A stretch of 64,000 nucleotides of DNA from JACMLD01 sp047602295 (GCA_047602295.1 JASGHP010000001.1:4464001-4528000); one strand, 5' to 3'; shown: positions 18,931 to 28,640, counted from the first letter of the stretch. Numbers and translations: made by a program. The notes: generated from the letters alone by a model not told the origin.

Positions 18931-21201
18931 TCAGGGTAAAACAGATACCGGTCTACTGGCGGACAACACGCCCCAGGTTTTTGAAGGCTTAGCTCCCATT
19001 TCAATTTGCAGCTCACCACCCTGTAGTATTTCTGAATGAAGCAGGAAAGCTTTGTCGTAAAGCTTTCCATTTAGAAGAATGCGTTGTATGTATTTATTAA
19101 GTTGACTATTGTTCTTAATCTGGACATGAAAAGTCTTGCCATTGGGCATTTGCAAACTGGCTTCATTAAATATCGGGCTTCCAAAAACATATACGCCATT
19201 AGCTGGGTGTACGGGGTAAAAGCCCAAAGCACTCCAGATATACCAGGCCGACATTTGCCCAACATCCTCGTTGCCGCAAATCCCCTCAGGTTTATCTGAA
19301 TAGAGACTGTCTGTAATATACCGGATTTTATCTGCAGTTTTCCAGGGCTGACCTGCAAACATGTAGAGGTATGGTATGTGATGCCCTGGTTCATTGCCAT
19401 GGGCATATTGTCCTATCAGTCCTGTTATATCCGCTGATGCCTCTTTACCCATCTCTCCTTTTTGTGTAAACAACGAATCCAGTTTGGCGATAAACTTCTT
19501 CTCTCCACCCAATTGCTGTATGAGGCCTTCCACATCCTGCGGCACCAGCCAGGTATATTGCCAGGCATTGCCTTCACTAAAATCATCTTTCATGTGCCTG
19601 GAAACAAAAGGGCTGAATGGTTCGCGCCAGCTATTTTCGCTTACACGTCCCCGTACAAAACCACTGGCTGCATTGTAATAGTTTTTATAATAAGCGCCGC
19701 GTTTGCTGAAATACAAGTAATCATCCTGCTTTCCTAAACGTTTTGCCATTTGCGCAATGCAGGCATCGCCAATGGCATATTCAAGCCCCATTGCAACCGA
19801 CTCCACCATACTGTCTGCCGGTATAAATCCATACTTCTTTACATAATTAAGGCCCCGGCTATCGTTCATGGCAGTCTGCTTTACAGCTTCATATGCAAGT
19901 GCTTTATCAAAACCTTTGATGTCTTTAAGCCAGGCATCTGCCACCACCTGTATAGCGCTATTGCCAGGCATTGTATTGGTTTCATTGCCCATTAAATGCC
20001 ATACAGGAAGCCTTCCCTGTTGCTGATAAATAGCCAGCATAGAATTGATTTCATCCTTCACCTTGTCTTCATGCAATAAAGTATAGAGTGGTGCAGCCGC
20101 ACGGTAAATGTCCCAAAGAGAAAATGTAGTAAGATTGGTAAAGCCTGCAGCATGATGCACTTCTTTGTCTGTACCATAATAATCACCATTGCTATCATTA
20201 AAGGCAGAAGGTGCTATCATGGTATGATACATAGCTGTATAAAAGATTTTCTTGCTTGCGGCATTGTCTGTCTTTACAAGCACTTTACGCAGCTCTTTAT
20301 TCCAGGCGTTATCAGCTTCCTGTTTTACTTTATCAAAATCCCAACCCGGAATTTCTGCGGCTATATTCCGCAGCGCATTTTCTGTGCTAACGGGAGAGAT
20401 GCCGACTTTTACTTTGATCATTTCTCCGTCAACAGTATTGAAATGAGCGACTGCTTTTATACTATCACCCATTAAAACAACATCGGTAGTAGCTGTTTTG
20501 CTTTTATACAGTACACATTGCTTAAAGGGCTTTGAAAAAATCGCCGTAAAATAAATGCGCTGATCATTTGCCCAGCCTTTTGAAAAACGATAACCCGCAA
20601 TTGTGGAGTCATTAATTATTTTGATGTAGGTATCTGTTGGTTTATCCCATCCTATACCCTGCACTAAGTCAACAACAATGTGTGATGATGTTGAAGCTGG
20701 AAAAGTATATTGATGAAAACCTACCCTAGTAGATGCAGTTAACTCTGCTTTAATATTGTATCGCTTCAGCAGTACACTGTAATAACCCGGTTTTGCTATT
20801 TCCTCTTTATGAGAGAAAAGTGAAGTATTGCCGGCTACCAGGTTTTTAATGTTTCCTTTTGTTACCAATGTTTCGCCTGTTGCCGGCATCAATAAGACAT
20901 CTCCCAGGTCGCCAATACCCGTACCACTAAGATGGGTATGCGAAAAACCAATAATGGTGGAATCGGAATAATGATAACCAGAGCACCAATCCCAGCCTTC
21001 AGAAATATTAACCGGCCCCAATTGAACAGCACCAAAAGGAACATTAGCACCCATAAAAACATGCCCGTGAAAACCTGTGCCAATATAAGGATCTACAAAT
21101 TGGGTAAGTGAAGGCAACGTGTCTTTAGGAGTTTTTGCAAAACTTATATAACCAGTACAAATGGTCAAGGCAAATGCTAGAAAAAATTTTCGGGTATTCA
21201 T
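18931..21201 (-). CDS. GH92 alpha-mannosidase
   Basis: A 756-residue secreted, calcium-dependent exo-alpha-mannosidase acting with inversion. It shows the family landmarks GFSHTHLSGTGIGDLGD near residue 85, EGNAWQYTW with the probable catalytic acid E543, HGNEPGHHIPYLY, and GNEDVGQMSAWYIWSALGFYPV with the probable base D646. The signal peptide ends near SFAKT. GH92 enzymes typically act on N-glycan or fungal mannan branches. It lies 92 bases downstream of GH3, with a hairpin in between. Confidence 0.95.
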   Translation of the reverse strand: MNTRKFFLAFALTICTGYISFAKTPKDTLPSLTQFVDPYIGTGFHGHVFMGANVPFGAVQLGPVNISEGWDWCSGYHYSDSTIIGFSHTHLSGTGIGDLGDVLLMPATGETLVTKGNIKNLVAGNTSLFSHKEEIAKPGYYSVLLKRYNIKAELTASTRVGFHQYTFPASTSSHIVVDLVQGIGWDKPTDTYIKIINDSTIAGYRFSKGWANDQRIYFTAIFSKPFKQCVLYKSKTATTDVVLMGDSIKAVAHFNTVDGEMIKVKVGISPVSTENALRNIAAEIPGWDFDKVKQEADNAWNKELRKVLVKTDNAASKKIFYTAMYHTMIAPSAFNDSNGDYYGTDKEVHHAAGFTNLTTFSLWDIYRAAAPLYTLLHEDKVKDEINSMLAIYQQQGRLPVWHLMGNETNTMPGNSAIQVVADAWLKDIKGFDKALAYEAVKQTAMNDSRGLNYVKKYGFIPADSMVESVAMGLEYAIGDACIAQMAKRLGKQDDYLYFSKRGAYYKNYYNAASGFVRGRVSENSWREPFSPFVSRHMKDDFSEGNAWQYTWLVPQDVEGLIQQLGGEKKFIAKLDSLFTQKGEMGKEASADITGLIGQYAHGNEPGHHIPYLYMFAGQPWKTADKIRYITDSLYSDKPEGICGNEDVGQMSAWYIWSALGFYPVHPANGVYVFGSPIFNEASLQMPNGKTFHVQIKNNSQLNKYIQRILLNGKLYDKAFLLHSEILQGGELQIEMGAKPSKTWGVLSASRPVSVLP

Positions 21202-21221
21202 CCTTTGTATTTTTAATAAGA

Positions 21222-21254
21222 ATGCTGCCCCTGTTTTTTCAACAAAGGCAGCAT
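21222..21254 (-). terminator. Hairpin inside the GH3-GH92 gap
   Basis: ATGCTGCC (21222-21229) pairs with GGCAGCAT (21247-21254), with an inner TGTT/AACA stem. On the minus strand it follows the GH3 stop and precedes TTCTTATTAAAAAT, so it may be a leaky terminator or a 3' protecting hairpin. Confidence 0.5.
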
Positions 21255-21293
21255 CCAGTTAAAGAGTTTGTTTTTTTGCAGGATACGGCAATA

Positions 21294-23462
21294 TTATTTA
21301 AGATTATTTTTTATAGTAAAAGCAGCATTCAGTTTTTCATCCTGCGATGAGCCACCTAATACAATATTATAGGCACCTCCATATAACCTCCATTGATGAG
21401 CAGTCAAATCCCATTTTTGCAATTCAGACACAGGTATGCTAAAGCTTACCAATTTTGAATTGCCTTTTAATACCTGCACACGTTTAAATGATTTCAATTC
21501 TTTGATGGGCATTCTTTCCACAGCAGGATATTTTATATAAACCTGTGCTACTTCATCTCCATCATACTTACCAGTATTATTAATCTTAATAGAAAAAGTA
21601 ACACTGTCTTTCAGCGATTTTGGTGCTACCGGCATCTTATCCCATTCATAGCTGAAGCTGGTATAACTTAAACCAAAACCAAATGGGTATTGCGCCTTCC
21701 CTTCATAATACCTGTAACCATGTCCTTTAGATGCATAGCTTTCGTAAGGAGGTAAATCAGCAATAGAATTATAAAATGTAACAGGAAGACGACCTGCAGG
21801 CGACACATCTCCAAACAAAATATCCGCCAGCGCATTGCCGCCCTGTTCTCCCGGATACCATGCCAGGATGATGGCATCCGCATACGGCTCAATAGCTGCA
21901 ATATCCACTGCACTACCTGCAGTAATTACAGCTATAATTGGCTTCTTGTTTGCTTTTCGCAATGCTCTTAGATATGCTATATTGCTGGCAGGTAAACTCA
22001 GGCTCTTTTTATCGCCACCACCTGCTGCTAAAAACGCATCTCCTTCTTCGCCCTCGTACACAGCATTCAATCCCATTACTGCTACGGTAACATCTGCATT
22101 GCCTGCGGCCCATATGCCACCAAAATGAACTGTATCTGTAAAATCACAACCTAAGTCATATTCAACCCTTGTACCAGGGCCAACGGCTGCGGTAATACCT
22201 TCTACAAAGTTTACCGTCTTATTGCTTACGCCATGATAATTGCCCAACAGCGCATCTAAAGAAGCAGCATTAGGGCCAACTACCATTACAGCACCATATT
22301 GTTTCTTGCTAAGGGGCAGAATGTTGTTGCTGTTCTTTAACAACACCATGCTTTGCTGGGCAGCTACTCTTGCCAGTTTAAGATGATAATCAGAAGCTAC
22401 ACTATCTGCACCATAACTGCTAAAAGGATTATTGGCAGCAGGATCATAAAAACCAAGTTTGAACTGTGTTCTTAGAATAGCAGCCAATGCGCTGTCTACT
22501 TCCTGCACAGTTAATAATTTTTGATCGATGGCCTTCATTACATCGTTTTGCAACACATTGCTGCAATCCAAATCAACACCGGCTTTAATGGCTGCAGCAG
22601 CAGTTTCAACACCAGAGGGCAGCGCTTTGTGGCGAACGAAAATATCATCCAGCGCACCACAGTCTGTTACCACATGTCCTTTAAATTTCCACTCCTCATG
22701 TAGTATTGAATGCAATAAAGTTTGCCCCGAACAGCAAGGCTCACCATTAACGCGGTTATATGCACACATCACAGACTCTACGCCTGCATCTACCAATCTT
22801 TTAAATGCATACAAATAAGTTTCACGCAAATCTTTTTCATCCACTATTGCATTGAATGTATGACGGCCAGCCTCTGGCCCGCTATGCACTGCAAAGTGTT
22901 TGGCACAAGCAGATGTTTTTAAGTAGTGAGGATCGTTGCCCTGTAATCCTTTAATAAATGCAGTGCCCATGGTTGCAGTAAGAAACGGGTCTTCTCCGTA
23001 AGTTTCCTGTCCCCTGCCCCAACGCGGATCACGAAATATATTAATATTGGGCGACCAAAACGTAAGCCCCATGTATTGCAAACGCCTGTCTTGCGCAATG
23101 GAAAGATTGTATTTAGCTCTTGCTTCCGTAGAGATTACAGTAGCTTCTTCCAATAACAATGCATCGTTAAAAGTTGCAGCCATTCCTATTGCCTGCGGAA
23201 AAACGGTTGCCCTGCCGGCACGTGCCACGCCATGCAAAGCTTCATTCCACCAGTTATAGGCAGGTATTCCCACCCTGTCAACCGACTTGCTGTTATAACC
23301 CAGCAAAGAAATTTTTTCTTCCAGTGTAAGCTGTTTCAACAAATCATTTACCCTTGCCTGCATGGGCAATTGCGGATTGCGAAAAGCCGCACCCATTTGC
23401 GCAAAAGATTGTAAAGAGACAATAAAAACAATTGCCAGTATGTATATGCGAAGATGTTTCAT
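21294..23462 (-). CDS. GH3 beta-xylosidase/beta-glucosidase-like enzyme
   Basis: A 722-residue secreted retaining exo-hydrolase. The N-terminal barrel has NWWNEALHGVARAGRATVFPQ and FWSPNINIFRDPRWGRGQETYGEDPFL, a style I associate with the GH3 beta-xylosidase branch, and the nucleophile D267 in VVTDCGALDD. An alpha/beta sandwich follows, then a C-terminal fibronectin-like domain (NTGKYDGDEVAQVYI). It begins 8 bases after the GH29-F5/8C stop, so it is in the same operon. Xylosidase rather than glucosidase activity is inferred from motif style only. Confidence 0.88.
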   Translation of the reverse strand: MKHLRIYILAIVFIVSLQSFAQMGAAFRNPQLPMQARVNDLLKQLTLEEKISLLGYNSKSVDRVGIPAYNWWNEALHGVARAGRATVFPQAIGMAATFNDALLLEEATVISTEARAKYNLSIAQDRRLQYMGLTFWSPNINIFRDPRWGRGQETYGEDPFLTATMGTAFIKGLQGNDPHYLKTSACAKHFAVHSGPEAGRHTFNAIVDEKDLRETYLYAFKRLVDAGVESVMCAYNRVNGEPCCSGQTLLHSILHEEWKFKGHVVTDCGALDDIFVRHKALPSGVETAAAAIKAGVDLDCSNVLQNDVMKAIDQKLLTVQEVDSALAAILRTQFKLGFYDPAANNPFSSYGADSVASDYHLKLARVAAQQSMVLLKNSNNILPLSKKQYGAVMVVGPNAASLDALLGNYHGVSNKTVNFVEGITAAVGPGTRVEYDLGCDFTDTVHFGGIWAAGNADVTVAVMGLNAVYEGEEGDAFLAAGGGDKKSLSLPASNIAYLRALRKANKKPIIAVITAGSAVDIAAIEPYADAIILAWYPGEQGGNALADILFGDVSPAGRLPVTFYNSIADLPPYESYASKGHGYRYYEGKAQYPFGFGLSYTSFSYEWDKMPVAPKSLKDSVTFSIKINNTGKYDGDEVAQVYIKYPAVERMPIKELKSFKRVQVLKGNSKLVSFSIPVSELQKWDLTAHQWRLYGGAYNIVLGGSSQDEKLNAAFTIKNNLK

Positions 23463-23470
23463 TACTGCGA

Positions 23471-24931
23471 TTAATAGATTTCAACGTTTGAAATAACAGG
23501 ACATGCTTTAGCCCCTGTGATGTTTACCCTAACCTTGCCTGTTTCTACTGGTGCTATCTTTAAAATTCTTTTATAACCGATAGTGGTAGCTTCAGCAACT
23601 TGTTGCCATGCATTGTCTTTCCACACTTCTACGGTAAAAGATTTTATACGTTGTCCTAACTGTATATATTCCTGCAAAGTGATGTATTGAACAATACCAG
23701 GCTTGTTAAGTGTGATTTCAAAACTGCCTGTAGTAACATTGTCATCAGTTGCCCAATAAGTATTCTCCTTTCCGTCTGTCATATTAGCCGGTGCATATGC
23801 CGCAGCTTTACCTCTGTAACTGCTTGCTGTAACCGAAGCTCCTTTAGCAAGATTATCTGCAAATGTTTTATTCAGCAAATCACGAAAGCCTTTTAATGAT
23901 TGTACATCTATTTCGTTAAAAAGACCGCGTTGATCCGGAGGAATATTGAGTAATAAAGTAGAGCCCCTACCTACAGAAGTAAGATAAATTTCGAACAGTC
24001 TCTCAGGCGTTTTTACTTTTTCATCTTCTGCTGCATGATAAAACCAACCCGGACGAATGGATACATCCACTTCAGCAGGTACCCATTTATTGCCATCAAT
24101 AGAACCGCTGTTTAGCAAATGCTCTACTCCGGCTTTGCCAGCATAAATGCTATCTGTATTAATCGTATTCCAATTAGTCTCACCGGCCAAACCACTTTCA
24201 TTGCCTACCCAGCGAACACCAGGGCCTGCATCACTAAAAAATACCACATTAGGCTGTATGCTTCTTACCAATGCAAGCGTTTTTTGCCAATCGTAATAGG
24301 TAGCGCCATTAATCTTTCTTGTTTCATTTGCGCCGCCATAATAGCCATTGCCTCCATTGGCTCCATCAAACCACATTTCTACAATAGGCCCATATTGAGT
24401 AAATAATTCTTTCAACTGGTTGCGGTAATAAGTAATGTACTCCGGTTTGCCATAAGTTGCCTGGTTCCTGTCCCACGGCGAGAGGTAAACACCAAACTTA
24501 AGCCCATACTTTTTAGCGGCATCACTTGCTTCACGCACCACATCGCCTTTGCCATTTTTATATGGACTGTTTTTAACCGAATGCTCTGTGTATTTGCTTG
24601 GCCAGAGGCAAAAACCATCATGGTGTTTGCAGGTAAGTATCATTGTTTTGAAGCCAGTCTCTTTCAATGTTCTGGCCCATTGTCCTGCATCCAAAGCTGT
24701 AGGGTTAAATACAGATTCTTTTTCGTCACCATTGCCCCATTCTCTTCCGGTAAATGTATTGGTAGTAAAATGAATAAAAGCATTGGTCTCCATTTTATGC
24801 CAGGCAAGCTGGGCCGCATTTGGCACTGGTAAAATTGCCTTTGGTGGAGCCACTTTTGCCTGGGAAAAAACCTGGGTAGAAAAAACAATCGTTAATAAAA
24901 CAGCCAAGCTGTGTTTGTAATTCATGCGCAT
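23471..24931 (-). CDS. GH29 alpha-L-fucosidase with C-terminal F5/8C domain (second of three)
   Basis: A 486-residue secreted fucosidase. After a signal peptide (to VFSQA) comes a GH29 barrel with NAFIHFTTNTFTGREWGNG, KHHDGFCLW and nucleophile D189 in EMWFDGANGG. This form resembles the GH29-B group, which prefers branched alpha-1,3/1,4-fucose. From about residue 350 a galactose-binding-like F5/8 type C (CBM32-like) domain follows (GASVTASSYRGKAAAYAPANMTDGKENTYWATDD, in part). It heads a tight pair with GH3. Confidence 0.92.
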   Translation of the reverse strand: MRMNYKHSLAVLLTIVFSTQVFSQAKVAPPKAILPVPNAAQLAWHKMETNAFIHFTTNTFTGREWGNGDEKESVFNPTALDAGQWARTLKETGFKTMILTCKHHDGFCLWPSKYTEHSVKNSPYKNGKGDVVREASDAAKKYGLKFGVYLSPWDRNQATYGKPEYITYYRNQLKELFTQYGPIVEMWFDGANGGNGYYGGANETRKINGATYYDWQKTLALVRSIQPNVVFFSDAGPGVRWVGNESGLAGETNWNTINTDSIYAGKAGVEHLLNSGSIDGNKWVPAEVDVSIRPGWFYHAAEDEKVKTPERLFEIYLTSVGRGSTLLLNIPPDQRGLFNEIDVQSLKGFRDLLNKTFADNLAKGASVTASSYRGKAAAYAPANMTDGKENTYWATDDNVTTGSFEITLNKPGIVQYITLQEYIQLGQRIKSFTVEVWKDNAWQQVAEATTIGYKRILKIAPVETGKVRVNITGAKACPVISNVEIY

Positions 24932-25302
24932 AGTTAAAAGATCTCTGGGTTAAAGAATAAAACGATAGGGCAATGCAAGAAAATTGAAAAGGATAAGCGG
25001 GTGGCAAACCACCAGTAGTGTGGCAACGAATGTAAGTAATAAATAAACACAATCGTTGGCAAGAACTGCTTCCGGCGTTTATCGTTGTATGCAATTACAA
25101 AACCAAAACAATCATTTAAAAACTGCTGAAGAAAGTGTGCATTAAATAAACACAGCCTGTTTATTCAACAGTATAAAATATACAATTGATAAACAGGCTG
25201 ATTTAAATCTATTGGCTATTTTTCGACCAGCTTCATTTTTTTATTAAAGAGTCCTACACAAGCATCGTTAATAAAGTATTTTAAAAGCTAATCCCTCTAC
25301 GA
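24932..25302. other. 371-base gap between two GH29 genes
   Basis: No credible gene is present. The only structure seen is the inverted repeat at 25153-25200. The part next to 24931 probably holds the promoter of the GH29-GH3-GH92 unit, but no TAnnTTTG box was found. Confidence 0.6.
25153..25200 (-). terminator. Nested inverted repeat after the third GH29 gene
   Basis: CAGCCTGTTTAT (25153-25164) pairs perfectly with ATAAACAGGCTG (25189-25200); inside it GTATA pairs with TATAC around AAA. On the minus strand it lies about 100 bases past the GH29 stop and is followed by TGTTTATTTAATG, consistent with a terminator. Confidence 0.6.
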
Positions 25303-26781
25303 TTATTTGCTGGCATTAAAACTAAAGGCCAAAGCGGGTACCATTGTTTTTGACTGAAGCAATGCAGAAGGTATAGTTACCTTTACTTTACCATTCTCTA
25401 CTGTCCATTTTACTGTAGCACCAGTTTGCAGCAATTTCATTTTACTGCCTTTTGCAGGGATGTTGCCGCTCCATTCAATGGTAGTTGTTATAGCTGTATT
25501 CTCTGGAATTAATGCCAAAGCGTACAATGTTTTACCGTCTTTTGATTGCGTGAAATAAACATTGCCATCAATATATTTATCAGTAGTACGGGTGTTGTAA
25601 ATAGCATTTCCATTTACTGCCAGCCATGCTCCTATCTCCTGCAACCTGGGTATTTCCGCTTCCTGCAATGTACCATCTGCTTTAGGGCCAACACCCAATA
25701 ATAAACTGCCGCCTTTTGCTACCACTTCTATTAGTTTATGAATAATAGTGGCGGAAGATTTTAAATGTTCGTTTGGAACATATCCCCATGCGCCGCCCAA
25801 TGTAATACAGCTCTCCCATGGGTGATCTTGTTTTTCCTTTGGAATGGTTTGTTCCGGTGTTTGGTAGTTTTCGTAAGGCCCGTGCACAGTGCGGTCTACG
25901 ATTAATAAACCAGGTTGCTCCTTGCGTGCCATGCTTGCAATTTTAGGCATATCTACTTCCTGGCTAAATGGAGGAATGGCTGCGCCCCAGGCTCTTACTT
26001 CATCTGTAACCGTTTCTAACGGCCTCACCCAACCGCCATCCAGCCAAAGAATATCCATTTTACCATAGCCGGTCATTAGCTCCTGTATCTGGTTGTAAGT
26101 ATATTGTTTGAATTTATTCCAACGCCAGGGGAATTTCCTGATATCATAATTTACGTTGCGGTCTGGTGTTGCATACATTGGCCACCAAAAATTCTCTGAA
26201 TGCCAGTCTGGCTTGGAGAAATAAGCACCAATCATAAACCCTTCTTTCCTGAAAGCATCAAAAACATATTTGGCAATATCTGCCCTCGGATTGCTGGCAA
26301 AAGGCCCATTGGTAATTTTAAAATCAGTTTGCTTGGTATCAAACATGCAAAACCCATCGTGGTGTTTGGTGGTAAATACTACATACCGCATGCCTGCCTG
26401 CTTGGCTACAGAAGCCCACTGCTCGGGGTTAAAATTTACCGGGTTAAAATCTTTCTTTAGCCCCCAATACCATTTCTTAAAATCTCCATAATCGCTGGTG
26501 CTGTCGCGGGTAATCCAATCTTCCGAACAAAGTGCCCATGATTCAATCATACCCGGCACTGCATACAAACCATAATGTATGATCATACCAAACTTCTGGT
26601 CTCGCCATTGTTCCAGCTTAGCCCTTACCAATGTATCTGTTGGCCATTCGTATTCTTTAGATTGAGGATGAATATCTCCCTGAGCTGATAAAAATTGGGA
26701 AGTGTTTATAAACAGTAAGAAAAACAAACCGCGATGTACAGCGTTTTGGGCATTGCGTTTTAACAAATGAAGCATGTTCAT
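25303..26781 (-). CDS. GH29 alpha-L-fucosidase (third of three)
   Basis: A 492-residue secreted fucosidase with signal peptide (to SAQGD). GH29 landmarks are KFGMIIHYGLYAVPG, TKHHDGFCMFDT and the nucleophile D248 in ILWLDGGWV. A C-terminal beta-sandwich follows from about residue 400. It differs clearly from the other two fucosidases here, suggesting a separate linkage preference. It is the far 5' gene of the PUL minus-strand series and has its own promoter box at 26825. A second in-frame ATG lies two codons in. Confidence 0.92.
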   Translation of the reverse strand: MNMLHLLKRNAQNAVHRGLFFLLFINTSQFLSAQGDIHPQSKEYEWPTDTLVRAKLEQWRDQKFGMIIHYGLYAVPGMIESWALCSEDWITRDSTSDYGDFKKWYWGLKKDFNPVNFNPEQWASVAKQAGMRYVVFTTKHHDGFCMFDTKQTDFKITNGPFASNPRADIAKYVFDAFRKEGFMIGAYFSKPDWHSENFWWPMYATPDRNVNYDIRKFPWRWNKFKQYTYNQIQELMTGYGKMDILWLDGGWVRPLETVTDEVRAWGAAIPPFSQEVDMPKIASMARKEQPGLLIVDRTVHGPYENYQTPEQTIPKEKQDHPWESCITLGGAWGYVPNEHLKSSATIIHKLIEVVAKGGSLLLGVGPKADGTLQEAEIPRLQEIGAWLAVNGNAIYNTRTTDKYIDGNVYFTQSKDGKTLYALALIPENTAITTTIEWSGNIPAKGSKMKLLQTGATVKWTVENGKVKVTIPSALLQSKTMVPALAFSFNASK

Positions 26782-26824
26782 GAAACTGGATTAAATAGGT
26801 TGTTAGGGAATGATGGCAGGCATG

Positions 26825-26832
26825 CAAAAATA
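26825..26832 (-). promoter_or_regulatory. Putative -7 box of the third GH29 gene
   Basis: TATTTTTG on the minus strand matches TAnnTTTG, 44 bases upstream of the GH29 ATG; no matching -33 box at the standard spacing. Confidence 0.45.
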
Positions 26833-26912
26833 TGGAATGAATACTTGTGTAAAAAAATTAACCATAATTGGCGAAAAACGATTTTTTACAATTCAGCTCT
26901 GCGGATAGCGAT

Positions 26913-26920
26913 TAGTTTTG
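26913..26920 (+). promoter_or_regulatory. Putative -7 box of the DUF1398 gene
   Basis: TAGTTTTG fits TAnnTTTG and ends 14 bases before the ATG at 26935. It helps reject a longer frame beginning at 26767, which would start upstream of this promoter. Confidence 0.5.
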
Positions 26921-26934
26921 TGCATCAATCAAAA

Positions 26935-27342
26935 ATGAAAAACAAAATGTTTACACTAGAACAAATTAAAGAAGCCCACTTGTCAACCGTTAAAACCGGC
27001 GCTGACTTTCCTAAATATGTAAAGCGGATTATTGAGTTGGGCGTAAGTAGTTACGAAACATTTGTGGCTGACGGTCATACAGCTTATTATAGCAAAGACA
27101 AACAAGTATTAAAAAGTGAGCGCAGGTATGATACAATCAAAATTGTAAATAACGCCGATAAGGAAGCATTTGCCATCGCTCTAAAAAAACATCAACAGGG
27201 GCAAACTACCTTTCCTGATTTTTGCAATGATTGCGCTATCAACGGAGTGGAGAAATGGATTGTTGACACCAATAAAATGACTTGTGCCTATTATGATCTG
27301 CAAGGCAATAAAATGCTGGAGGAAATTATTCCGCGTGTTTAA
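26935..27342 (+). CDS. DUF1398 family protein
   Basis: A 135-residue soluble protein resembling the DUF1398 group: FTLEQIKEAHLSTVKTGADFPKYVKRI at the N-terminus, then a GVSSYETFVADGHTAYY segment and a C-terminal CNDCAINGVEKWIVD stretch. It has no signal peptide or membrane segment. Function is unknown; members are often labelled phage envelope-like without clear support. ATG at 26935 gives the family length. It is divergent from the PUL and converges on an outer-membrane protein gene. Confidence 0.75.
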   Translation: MKNKMFTLEQIKEAHLSTVKTGADFPKYVKRIIELGVSSYETFVADGHTAYYSKDKQVLKSERRYDTIKIVNNADKEAFAIALKKHQQGQTTFPDFCNDCAINGVEKWIVDTNKMTCAYYDLQGNKMLEEIIPRV

Positions 27343-27362
27343 GCAAAGGTAGAACTGTAAAA

Positions 27363-27986
27363 TTAACGGAAGTAATAACCAACGCTTAAAGAAGCACTGC
27401 GGGGTTTAATCTTAGCGCCATTAGGATCGTTATTGATATTGCCTATCCCATAAGCATAAGCGGCTTCAGCAAAAAGCTTTCCGCCAAATGTATAGCCAAG
27501 TGATGCATTGAGTGATGCATCAAAAAGCCCAAAATAATTACCGGTTACGCTTAATTTGGCTTTGTCCGTAACTCTGGCACCCATAGCATTTGTATACGTT
27601 TGTTTGCCATTAACACCAACACCTATTGAAGGGCCCAGTTTGCAATACAAACCGCCATTGCGTTTTTTAGAGAGATCAACTTGTATCAGCAAGGGAATGT
27701 CAATATAATTAAGACGATAAGTCCTGGAAGGTTTATTAAGCGTATCGGTAACTGTAAAACCTCTTGAATTGTATTGAAGTCCGCTAACAAAAGCTACTTT
27801 ATCATCAAAATAAACTTTAGTACCGATGCCAAATAAATAGCCGCCGATATTTTCGTTAGGCATTTTTACACCATCCCTTTTAAAAGATGCAGTGCTTAAC
27901 TGTCCACCGGCTTTAAATGCCCAATGCAATTGCGCAGTAGAAGAAAAAGAAATAAAGAAGAAAGCTGCCAGGAAAAAGGGTCTCAT
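27363..27986 (-). CDS. Outer-membrane beta-barrel protein, PorT-like
   Basis: A 207-residue exported protein: signal peptide to SSTAQ, then alternating strands such as HWAFKAGGQLSTASF, VSGLQYNSRGFTV, YIDIPLLIQVDL and a C-terminal SLSVGYYFR ending in an aromatic residue, as barrels do. It resembles the outer-membrane beta-barrel group often called PorT family, but no specific function can be assigned. It is monocistronic. Confidence 0.75.
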   Translation of the reverse strand: MRPFFLAAFFFISFSSTAQLHWAFKAGGQLSTASFKRDGVKMPNENIGGYLFGIGTKVYFDDKVAFVSGLQYNSRGFTVTDTLNKPSRTYRLNYIDIPLLIQVDLSKKRNGGLYCKLGPSIGVGVNGKQTYTNAMGARVTDKAKLSVTGNYFGLFDASLNASLGYTFGGKLFAEAAYAYGIGNINNDPNGAKIKPRSASLSVGYYFR

Positions 27987-28109
27987 AATTAATTTTTAGG
28001 GTACTTGCAAACAAGGGGAGCTTTACAAAGGAGATCGGAGGGACTAATAATAAGGAGCCGCAAGATACAGTCTCAGAGCGGGTTTTGCAAGTTTTTGCAA
28101 ATGCTATAA

Positions 28110-28640
28110 CTACTTATTTTTCATTTGCTGGTTATAAGCGGCTGATTCCCCAACAGGTATGGATAAGCTATTCCAATCTTTGTCTTTTATCATGCGGCCC
28201 AGGTACACAATCTGGCCTACATGATAGGGATAATGCGCCAGTTGCCGGTTAATGGCATCTACCACCAACTGTCCTTCTGTGCGGATATAAATTGTTTTTA
28301 ACAGATCGTCTTCTTTCAATGCGGCCAATGCATCAAACATGCATTTCCAGCCTTTCTCCCATTTAGATAATAACTGTTCGCGAGTATGAGATTGATCATT
28401 AAACTCCGTATCACGGTTACGCCATTCTTTTTCGCCATCTTCCGTAAGAAAATTGGTCCAGCGGCTTAACATATTGCCGCTCATGTGCCGGATAATAACG
28501 GCAATGCTGTTGCTGGCGGCATTCGGCTGAACATAAAAATCTGCATCCTGCAATTGTGCAAATGTTTTATCGCCCAAATCTTTGTAATAATCAAATCGTT
28601 TAATGGCCGTTTGCAGAAAGGCAGTTCCAAAATTTTGCAT
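28110..28640 (-). CDS. DUF1572/DinB-like protein
   Basis: A 176-residue four-helix-bundle protein of the DinB superfamily, DUF1572 type. Candidate metal-binding histidines are in IIRHMSGN and HYPYHVGQIVYLGR. Family members include thiol-dependent transferases, but most are uncharacterised. No signal peptide. It is a single gene between ggt and the barrel gene. Confidence 0.8.
   Translation of the reverse strand: MQNFGTAFLQTAIKRFDYYKDLGDKTFAQLQDADFYVQPNAASNSIAVIIRHMSGNMLSRWTNFLTEDGEKEWRNRDTEFNDQSHTREQLLSKWEKGWKCMFDALAALKEDDLLKTIYIRTEGQLVVDAINRQLAHYPYHVGQIVYLGRMIKDKDWNSLSIPVGESAAYNQQMKNK

Noticed and set aside
26767..26934. N-terminal extension of the DUF1398 gene
   Set aside because: It overlaps the GH29 start and lies upstream of a -7 box; family length fits the ATG at 26935.
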